NCBI RefSeq assembly: GCF_900105765.1 | Contig: NZ_FNTX01000002.1 | Span: 1,922,001 to 1,986,000, forward strand | Direction of reading: 5' to 3' | Length of the DNA: 64,000 nt | DNA from: Ruania alba | GTDB lineage: Bacteria > Actinomycetota > Actinomycetes > Actinomycetales > Beutenbergiaceae | Part shown: piece by piece, positions 42,667 through 50,900 of the stretch | How positions within the stretch are numbered: position 1 is the first letter of the stretch | Layout of the letters: every line of letters starts with the position of its first letter | Notes under the pieces: generated by a model | What the model saw: only the letters and a program-made list of their open reading frames with translations | Told to the model about the DNA's origin: nothing | The model's database searches: none | Translations under genes and position numbers: made by a program

Positions 42667-43971
42667 GTGCCTCCGCTACGGACGGCGAGGGCCGCCGTCG
42701 GGCTGCTCCTGGTCGTTCTGGGAGTCCTTGTGGCACCCAGTGACCCGTTCGGGCGGCCACGCCCGCCCTTGCGGCGCACCCTCCCGACGGCGGCCCTCGC
42801 CCTGGCACTACCGCTCGCCGTCATCGTCGTTCCACCATCGACTCCCGAGTCGTGGGTGCTGGACCGCAGCACCGCGGCCGCGGTCACCCCGGCCGATGTG
42901 CCCGGCTCCGATGTGGCCGAGAGGTGGCGCTGGACCGGTACGGAGGTGGTGGCGGTCGAACCCGCAGGAACGGGCCTGGTGGTCCTGGCCAGTGAGCAGG
43001 TCACTGCCTTGGACGGCCCCACCGGCGCGGAGGTGTGGCACTGGTTCCGTCAGGGAGTGCATGTCTCGGAGATCGGCGTGAGCCCAGACCATGCCACGGT
43101 GGTGATCCGATACGTCGCCGCCGGGGTGGACGGTCTGGACGTACTTGACGCCATCACGGGGCAACGGCTGTGGTCGGCGCAACCCGGCGGCCACCTCGAC
43201 GACGCTCTCACCCGTCCGGCCGAGCTGCTCGTGACCGATGCCGCCGTGGTGCTCGGTCAAGGGGATGAGGGCTACCACGCCTACGGACTCCACGATGGCC
43301 GGGCACTGTGGGAACAGACGACCGGGTGCGACTCGATCGACATCCCGGTCTCGACCGTGCTGGTGCGTCGGGAGGACTGCGAGGCGCTCGGCGACGTGAT
43401 CGGGATCGACAGTGCCGACGGCGCTGAGCTGTGGCGCTGGAACAGCGGCGGCCCGACTGCTCCGACCGAGTTCACCCCGACTGTGGTGGATGCGAACGGT
43501 GCCCTCGCGGTGCGGTTCAGCCGGGATGACGAGGCTCACGTCGGGCGAGTCGACCCCGTCACCGGGGAGATGGTCGATACTCCGCAGGCCGGTGCCGTCC
43601 AGCTGGTGATCTCCAGCGGGCCGTGGGACGTGCTTGATCGCCGCGACGAGCCGGAGGTCATCGATCCGGCCACGGGGGAGCGTGCCGTTCTCTCGCTCCC
43701 GGGTGAGAGCGACATGCGCCCGTGGTGGCACACCTGTAGCGCCGGGACCGAGCGCCTGTGGTGCTATGTGGACCAGCGGGACACCGATGGCGCGCTGGCG
43801 GCAGTCGACCCCGTAACCGGCCAGGCGAACCTGACAGAGCTGAACGTGGGTGGTGATCGCGTGCAGGAGCAGCGGATGCTGCCGGCCCCGGGCGTGATCG
43901 CGATGCTCGTGTGGGAGGGGCCATATCCGGGAGAACGGGACACCCTCATCGGATTCACCCAGCCCGGGTGA
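42667..43971 (+). CDS. PQQ-binding-like beta-propeller protein, membrane anchored
   Basis: A 434-residue protein. The N-terminus has two hydrophobic helices (VGLLLVVLGVLVAPS and LALALPLAVIVVP), which anchor it. Seven repeats such as VLDAITGQRLWSAQPG, GLHDGRALWEQTTG, GIDSADGAELWRWNSG, RVDPVTGEMV and AVDPVTGQANL form a PQQ-type propeller with the domain outside the cell. No redox motif is visible, so it is more likely structural or a sensor. The start GTG 42667 is eight bases after the small gene. Confidence 0.75.
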   Translation: MPPLRTARAAVGLLLVVLGVLVAPSDPFGRPRPPLRRTLPTAALALALPLAVIVVPPSTPESWVLDRSTAAAVTPADVPGSDVAERWRWTGTEVVAVEPAGTGLVVLASEQVTALDGPTGAEVWHWFRQGVHVSEIGVSPDHATVVIRYVAAGVDGLDVLDAITGQRLWSAQPGGHLDDALTRPAELLVTDAAVVLGQGDEGYHAYGLHDGRALWEQTTGCDSIDIPVSTVLVRREDCEALGDVIGIDSADGAELWRWNSGGPTAPTEFTPTVVDANGALAVRFSRDDEAHVGRVDPVTGEMVDTPQAGAVQLVISSGPWDVLDRRDEPEVIDPATGERAVLSLPGESDMRPWWHTCSAGTERLWCYVDQRDTDGALAAVDPVTGQANLTELNVGGDRVQEQRMLPAPGVIAMLVWEGPYPGERDTLIGFTQPG

Positions 43972-44005
43972 TACGGCCCACGCCGGCCGTGTCGGTGCGC
44001 CCGAG

Positions 44006-44011
44006 TAGAGT
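44006..44011 (+). promoter_or_regulatory. -10 box upstream of mfd
   Basis: TAGAGT lies about 70 bases before the mfd ATG. The gene thus seems to have its own promoter with a short leader. Confidence 0.4.
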
Positions 44012-44080
44012 GGTGCAGCAACCCGCGGACCGGTGCTTCCCTCGCCGCGGGCCGCTCGTGCTGCCCTGAAGAACGGACCC

Positions 44081-47000
44081 ATGACACTCACCGGCGTGCT
44101 CCCCGCGTTCCGAGCCGATTCCGGCATCGCTGACCTCGTCGACGCCGTGCCTGCTCGGGGCACTCTCGACATCACCGCATCTGTCGGTTCGCGAGCGCCG
44201 CTCCTCGCCGAGCTCGCCACCCAGGCCGACCGACCGCTCACCGTGGTGGTGGCCACCGGTCGTGAGGCCGACGAGCTCGCCGCAGCGCTCGGGGCCTACC
44301 TGGACCCGGCTGGGATCGCGGTGTTCCCCGCATGGGAGACGCTCCCGCACGAGCGGCTCTCCCCGCGCAGCGACACGGTCGCGCGCCGGATCGCCGTGCT
44401 GCGCCGGCTCGCCCACCCGGACAGCGGAGAATCCGGCGGCGCCGAGGTCGGTGCCGGGGGATCCAGCGCGCCGGTCCGGGTACTCGTGCTCCCGGTGCGG
44501 GCCATGCTGCAGCCGGTCGTTGCAGGTCTCGGCGACCTCGAACCGGTCGCACTGCGCGCCGGGAACTCGGTGCCCATGGAGGACGTCGTCGACCGGCTGG
44601 TTGCGGCGGCCTACACCCGGGTGGACATGGTGGAGCGGCGCGGGGAGTTCGCCGTCCGGGGCGGACTGCTGGACGTGTTCGCCCCCACCGAAGCACACCC
44701 GCAGCGGATCGAGTTCTGGGGCGACGAGGTGGAGGAGATCCGTTGGTTCTCTGCCGCCGACCAGCGATCTCTCGAGGTCAGCGAGGACGGGATGTGGGCG
44801 CCTCCCACCCGCGAGATCTTACTCACCGACGATGTTCGCCAACGCGCCGCAGATCTGATCCCCACGCTGCCCGGAGCAGCGGAGATGCTGGAGAAGCTCA
44901 GCCAGGGCATCGCCGTTGACGGGATGGAATCGCTTGCTCCCGTGCTGGCCGGCGAGATGGTCCCATTCCTGGACCTCGTGCCGGGTGACGCACTGCTCGT
45001 GCTGCACGACCCGGAGCGGATCCGCCGCCGGGCACATGACCTGGTGGCCACCACCGAGGAGTTCCTCGCCGCTGCCTGGACCTCCGCCGCAGCCGGGGCG
45101 AACACCCCGATCGACCTCTCCCGCGCCAGCTTTGCCACGCTCGAGGACACGCGCGCGATCGCGCAGCGGCGCGGGCTCGGATGGTGGCGCGTCTCCGCGT
45201 TCAGCGCCGACGCCGAGCTGGATGAGTTCGCCGAGACCTCAGATGACCAGGTCCACCGCGGCATCGCCCTGGGAACCCGGGACGTGGAGGGGTATCGCGG
45301 CGAGACCGCCCGTGCCGTCGCTGATCTGAAGGACCTCACGCACGCCGGATGGCGGCTGATCCTGGTGACCGAGGGTGCCGGCCCGGCACGTCGGATGGTC
45401 GAACAGCTGCTCGAGGCTGACGTGCCGGCGCGGCTGGTCGCCGCGATCGAACCTGCAGGTCCGGAGGCCAGGGCAGGGGAGGACCCAGACCTGCCGCCGA
45501 CCGGTGTGGTGCTCGTGACCACGGCCAGCATCGGGCGCGGATTCGTCGACGAAGAGCTGCGGCTGGCTGTCTTCACCGAGGCCGATCTCACCGGACGGGC
45601 CGGCACGTCCACCCGGGACATGCGCACGTTGCCGTCCAAGCGCCGGAACGTGGTGGACCCGCTCGCCCTTCGGCCGGGCGACTTCGTGGTGCACGAGCAG
45701 CACGGTGTCGGCAGATTCGTCGAACTCATCCAGCGCACCGTCGGCGTCGGCAAGTCCGCGGTCACCCGTGAATACATGGTGATCGAGTACGCCGCCTCCA
45801 AGAAGGGGCAACCCGGTGACCGACTGTTCGTGCCCACGGACTCCCTGGACCAGGTCACCAAGTACACCGGCGGTGAGTCGCCGAGCCTGAACAAGATGGG
45901 CGGCTCGGACTGGGCCAAGACCAAGGGCCGGGCCCGGCGCGCCATCAGGGAGATCGCCGGCGAACTGATCCGGCTCTACTCGGCACGGATGGCCACCGAG
46001 GGGCATGCCTTCGGTCCTGACACGCCGTGGCAGCGCGAGCTCGAGGACGCGTTCGCGTTCGTCGAGACGCCGGACCAACTCTCCAGCATCGAGGAGGTGA
46101 AGGCGGACATGGAGAAGTCGGTTCCGATGGACCGCCTCATCTCCGGTGACGTGGGCTACGGCAAGACTGAGATTGCCGTGCGGGCGGCCTTCAAGGCCGT
46201 GCAGGACGGCAAGCAGGTGGCCGTGCTGGTGCCCACCACGCTCCTTGTGCAGCAGCACCTGGACACGTTCGGTGAGCGGTACAGCGGCTTCCCTGTCACG
46301 GTCAAGGCGCTCTCCCGGTTCCAGACCGCGGCCGAGGCTGAGGCGACGCGCGAGGGAGTGCGCTCCGGTGCCGTGGACGTGGTGATCGGAACCCACCGCT
46401 TGCTCACCGGGGAGGTCCACTTCAAGAATCTGGGCCTGGTGGTGATCGACGAGGAGCAGCGATTCGGGGTGGAGCACAAGGAGACCCTGAAGCAGCTGCG
46501 CACCAACGTGGACGTGCTCGCGATGTCTGCCACCCCGATCCCGCGGACGCTCGAGATGGCGGTGACCGGGATCCGGGAAATGTCCACCCTCGCCACCCCG
46601 CCGGAGGAACGGCACCCGGTGCTCACGTACGTGGGCGCCTACGCGGAGAAGCAGATCGCCGCCGCGGTGCGGCGCGAGCTGCTCCGCGAGGGGCAGGTCT
46701 TCTACGTACACAACCGGGTCGAATCCATCGACCGCACCGCCGCCCGGCTCCGTGAACTGGTGCCGGACGCCCGGATCGCCGTGGCGCACGGGAAGATGAA
46801 CGAGCACGAGCTGGAGCGCGTGATCGTGGACTTCTGGGAGAAGCGGTTCGACGTGCTCGTGTGCACCACGATCGTGGAGACCGGGCTGGACATCTCGAAC
46901 GCGAACACCCTCATCGTCGAGCGCGCTGACGTGTTCGGCCTCTCCCAACTGCACCAGCTGCGCGGTCGCGTGGGTCGCGGTCGGGAACGTGCCTACGCGT

Positions 47001-47737
47001 ACTTCCTCTACCCGCCGGAGAAGCCGCTCACCGAGACCGCGCACGAACGGCTGCAGACGATCGCCGCGCACACCGACCTCGGAGCCGGTATCCAGGTGGC
47101 GATGAAGGATCTGGAGATCCGCGGAGCCGGGAACCTCCTCGGTGGCGAGCAGTCCGGGCACATCGCCGGTGTCGGCTTCGACCTGTACGTGCGGATGGTC
47201 TCCGAAGCAGTCGCTGCATTTAAGGGAGAGGCGCCCCAGGAACTGGCCGATCTCAAGGTCGAGCTGCCGATCGATGCGCACGTCCCGCACGACTACATTT
47301 CCCACGAACGGCTCCGGCTGGAGGCGTACACGAAGCTCTCGCAAGCGTCCGACGCGGATGCGTTGGACGCCGTCCGGGAGGAGCTGGTGGACCGCTACGG
47401 ACCGGTACCCCCGGCGGTGGAGCGGTTGTTCGCCGTCGCCAGGCTACGTGTGCAGGCCCGCGCGGTGGGGCTGGCCGACATCACCGCACAGGGCAAGTAC
47501 ATCCGGTTCGCGCCGGTCGAGCTGGCCGAGTCCGCCCAGCTCAGGCTCAAGCGCCTCTACCCGGGCACCGTGCTCAAGCCGGCCGTCCGGACCGTGCTCG
47601 TGCCCGGCCCGACGACGTCCCGGGTGGGCGGCACACCGCTGCGGGACGAGGCGCTGCTGACCTGGGTGAGCCAGTTGATCGACGCTGTGATCGACCCTCA
47701 TGCGACTGTTGCGGCAGCCGCGACGGTGGCTCGCTGA
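44081..47737 (+). CDS. mfd: Transcription-repair coupling factor
   Basis: A 1,218-residue translocase that removes stalled RNA polymerase and recruits UvrA. The N-terminal UvrB-like region has FPAWETLPHERLSPRSD. The RNAP-binding (CarD-like) domain has VVHEQHGVGRFVELIQR. The ATPase has GDVGYGKTEIAVRAAFKAV (Walker A), VVIDEEQRFGVEHKE (DEEQ box) and RVGRGRERAYAYFLYPPEK. The C-terminal TRCF domain ends at VDRYGPVPPAVERLFAVARL. ATG 44081 fits homologues better than GTG 44033. Confidence 0.95.
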   Translation: MTLTGVLPAFRADSGIADLVDAVPARGTLDITASVGSRAPLLAELATQADRPLTVVVATGREADELAAALGAYLDPAGIAVFPAWETLPHERLSPRSDTVARRIAVLRRLAHPDSGESGGAEVGAGGSSAPVRVLVLPVRAMLQPVVAGLGDLEPVALRAGNSVPMEDVVDRLVAAAYTRVDMVERRGEFAVRGGLLDVFAPTEAHPQRIEFWGDEVEEIRWFSAADQRSLEVSEDGMWAPPTREILLTDDVRQRAADLIPTLPGAAEMLEKLSQGIAVDGMESLAPVLAGEMVPFLDLVPGDALLVLHDPERIRRRAHDLVATTEEFLAAAWTSAAAGANTPIDLSRASFATLEDTRAIAQRRGLGWWRVSAFSADAELDEFAETSDDQVHRGIALGTRDVEGYRGETARAVADLKDLTHAGWRLILVTEGAGPARRMVEQLLEADVPARLVAAIEPAGPEARAGEDPDLPPTGVVLVTTASIGRGFVDEELRLAVFTEADLTGRAGTSTRDMRTLPSKRRNVVDPLALRPGDFVVHEQHGVGRFVELIQRTVGVGKSAVTREYMVIEYAASKKGQPGDRLFVPTDSLDQVTKYTGGESPSLNKMGGSDWAKTKGRARRAIREIAGELIRLYSARMATEGHAFGPDTPWQRELEDAFAFVETPDQLSSIEEVKADMEKSVPMDRLISGDVGYGKTEIAVRAAFKAVQDGKQVAVLVPTTLLVQQHLDTFGERYSGFPVTVKALSRFQTAAEAEATREGVRSGAVDVVIGTHRLLTGEVHFKNLGLVVIDEEQRFGVEHKETLKQLRTNVDVLAMSATPIPRTLEMAVTGIREMSTLATPPEERHPVLTYVGAYAEKQIAAAVRRELLREGQVFYVHNRVESIDRTAARLRELVPDARIAVAHGKMNEHELERVIVDFWEKRFDVLVCTTIVETGLDISNANTLIVERADVFGLSQLHQLRGRVGRGRERAYAYFLYPPEKPLTETAHERLQTIAAHTDLGAGIQVAMKDLEIRGAGNLLGGEQSGHIAGVGFDLYVRMVSEAVAAFKGEAPQELADLKVELPIDAHVPHDYISHERLRLEAYTKLSQASDADALDAVREELVDRYGPVPPAVERLFAVARLRVQARAVGLADITAQGKYIRFAPVELAESAQLRLKRLYPGTVLKPAVRTVLVPGPTTSRVGGTPLRDEALLTWVSQLIDAVIDPHATVAAAATVAR

Positions 47738-47844
47738 GCTTCGAGTCAAGCGCGCGCCGACGATGAACGGCACGTGCGCATGGGGTGTGCTGTTCCCTGA
47801 CAGTAAGAGGTGAGCGGGGGCGCACGTGGCCGCTGATGGTGTGC

Positions 47845-47850
47845 TACGGT
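47845..47850 (+). promoter_or_regulatory. Possible -10 box upstream of DUF11 surface-protein gene
   Basis: TACGGT lies 79 bases before ATG 47929; CACGTGCGC and GCGCACGTG around 47773-47828 form a loose inverted repeat further upstream. Confidence 0.3.
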
Positions 47851-47928
47851 CCATTCGGCCCACAACGCGCTGGGTCTCGGTCGGGGGATCGAAGTACAAG
47901 GTACCCCCGGTACCGGGATGGATCCAGC

Positions 47929-50900
47929 ATGGAGTTTTCGACGCCTTTGTCGCGTCCCCGAGTGCGGCGGCGTTTCGCACTGCTGACCGTGTTCACGTTG
48001 GTCGTGACGATGCTCACGACCGCTGTCGGCCCGGCGGTCGCGCCGGCCGAGGCTGTCGCGGGGACCGAGTCGGAGGAGCGTTTGCGCCGGCCGACGACCG
48101 CCACGTCCAGCAACGACGACGGCAACTATGACGGCACCCGGGAGAACTACCACTTCACCCCGTCGAGCACGTGGTCCACCGGGGATCCCACCACTGACGT
48201 CGCCGGCTCGGTCGAGTACAACAACCTGAACCGATTCGCGTTCGGGCCGAGTCGTGTCCTGCAGTTCTCGTTCATGGACGCCTCGTCCAACTCATGGGTC
48301 GATGTCGACGCGGGAGCCGTGGACCAGGTCGACACTGCCGATCAGATCGTCACCGGCAGCACGTTCCGCATCGGTGATATCGATCAGCGCAACTTCACGA
48401 TCGATCTGGAACTCGCCCGTGTGGACGGGACAGCCGTGACCGATCGATCTGCCGTGGACTTCACCCTCGGCACTGCAGCGACCAGCGTTGGAACGCCGAC
48501 CATGACGGTGACCGATCGAGGTGGCGGCACCTATCGCGTGAACGTTTCCTATCCCGGAACTGAGAACTCCCCGGACACCAGCGCGTATGTCACCGCCAGC
48601 CTGAACGACGGGACGTTGCTCGGGGAGGTCCGGCTGACCAAGATCTCCCAGTCGTGGCAGGACTACCTGCACATCGACTGGAGCCGGACCGTCCTGACCT
48701 TTCCCCGTGACTTCGGCGATGCTCCAGACACCTACGGGACCACCGGTGCTGATGCCGCGCAGCACATCCTGACGTCACTCGACGAGACGACATCAACGAC
48801 TCCGTTGATGCTGGGCGAGATCGTCGACGGCGAGGACGACGGTTCCCCCGGTACTGCGGCCGACGGCGACGGGGCCGACGAGGACGGCCTCAGTGGTGGG
48901 ACCGAGCTGGACGCGGCCGCTCCCTCAGTGAGCGTCACCGTGACCAATATCAGCGCCGAGGCGGCGACGGTGGCCGGATGGCTCGACCTCAACGCAGACG
49001 GCGTTTTCGAAGCCGGAGAGCGCGCGACTGCGACCGTCCCGGCAGAGTCGGGGACGACGACTGTCGACCTGACGTTCCCGGCCGGGACCGAACCCGGTGA
49101 TGCCTATCTCCGGTTGCGGGCCATCCCGGGGGCCGTGGCGGCACCGGAGCCGACCGGCGTGATCGCCGACGGTGAGGTGGAGGACCACCTGGTCGCGCTC
49201 GTCGCCGCCCCGGCCCTTGACATCGAGAAGACCTCGGACCGGACTGTCGACACACGTGTCGGTGACACGGTCACCTACACCGTGACGGCGACGAACACCG
49301 GTGCTGCTCCGTACACCGACACTGACCCGGCGACCTTCGTCGACGATCTTTCCGCTGTGCTCGACGATGCGACCTACGCCGATGACGCGACCGCGGGCAC
49401 AGGGACGGTGGAGTACACCGAACCCCGACTGGTGTGGCAGGGCCCGCTCGGAGTGAACGACACCGTGAGCGTGACCTACTCCGTGACTCTGACGGGAGCC
49501 GGTGACCGATCCGTCGACAACGTCGCCTTCGCCGCCGAGTGCGAACCGAACGAGGTCTGCGAGCCGACCACCCCGCCGCTCGAGGAGTGCCTGGAGGGTG
49601 GGACTGACCCTGCCACTGGCCTGCCGTGCGACGCCGTGAACTACGGTCTGCCCGACCTGTCCATCGAGAAGTCCAGTGCCACCGCGGTGGTGAGTACGGA
49701 CGGACAGACCGTCACGTATACCGTGCAAGCCACCAACACGGGTACCGCTGACTACACCGAGGCGCGCCCCGCCGTCGTGATCGACGACCTGACCGACGTG
49801 ATCGACGACGCGACGCTGAGCACGACCTCCATCCAGGCCGACCTGGGCGAGGCCCCGACCTACTCCGAGCCGCAGGTCAGCTGGAGCGGGGCGCTCGAGG
49901 TGGACCAGACCGTCACGATCACGTATTCGGTCACCTTCGATCGAGATGCCGGGGACGGCACCCTCGTGAACGTCGCCTTCGCTCCGCTGTGCGACGCCGG
50001 CGACCCCAGGTGCGACGAGACACCTCCGCCACCACCAGAGTGCGACCCTGCCGATGAGAACGGACTCGACCCGGACACCGGTGAACCGTGCGGGCGAGTG
50101 GAGATTCCGAGTGCCTTGCTGAGCGTCGAGAAGACCTCGAGCCCGGTCGATAGGTCAACGGTGGCCGCCGGGCAGGAGATCGTCTACGCCATCACCTTCA
50201 CGAACGAGGGCACCACAGCCGCCTCCGTCGACGGCTGGAGCGACCACCTGGCCGAGGTGCTGGATGACGCCGAGGTGACAGTGGCGCCGCGTTCGACCAC
50301 GTTGACGGTGTCGGACGTCGAGGATGGCACGTTCTCGGTGAGCGGCTCTGTGCCCGCCGACACCACAGCGACCGTCACCTACACGGTGCGGGTCCTTGCC
50401 GATGCGGCACGCGGTGACAGCATCATCACCAATGTGGTCGTCCCGCCCGGTCAAGACCCGCCGGCCGACTGCGTCGAGGGGGATCCGCACTGTACCGAGC
50501 ACTACGTTCCGCAGGTCGAGGTGGCCAAGACGGTCGTACCCGAATCGGGGTCGGTCGTTGAGGCGGGTGATGTGCTCCGCTACACCCTCACCATCGCCAA
50601 CACCGGGACGGCGCCCGGGACGGTCGACGAGTACGACTCGCTCGCGCAGCTTCTCGACGATGCGATCATCACCAGTGACCCGGTGGCTTCCGGGACGGCA
50701 CTGGCCGTCGGCCCCATCGCCGACCAGCGATTCACCATCACTGGAACGCTCAGTCCTGGACAGACGGTGACTGTCACCTACGAAGCGACGGTGCTCGCAG
50801 ATGGCGCGCGTGGTGACAATCAGGTGGCCAACTTCGTGGTGCCGGCCGGGCAGGATCCTCCCCCGGGTCCCGACTGCGTGAGCGGTGACCCGCGGTGCAC

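Noticed and set aside
45239-47344. 701-codon minus-strand open frame within mfd
   Set aside because: Antisense to clear Mfd helicase motifs; low-complexity His/Val/Gly-rich translation.
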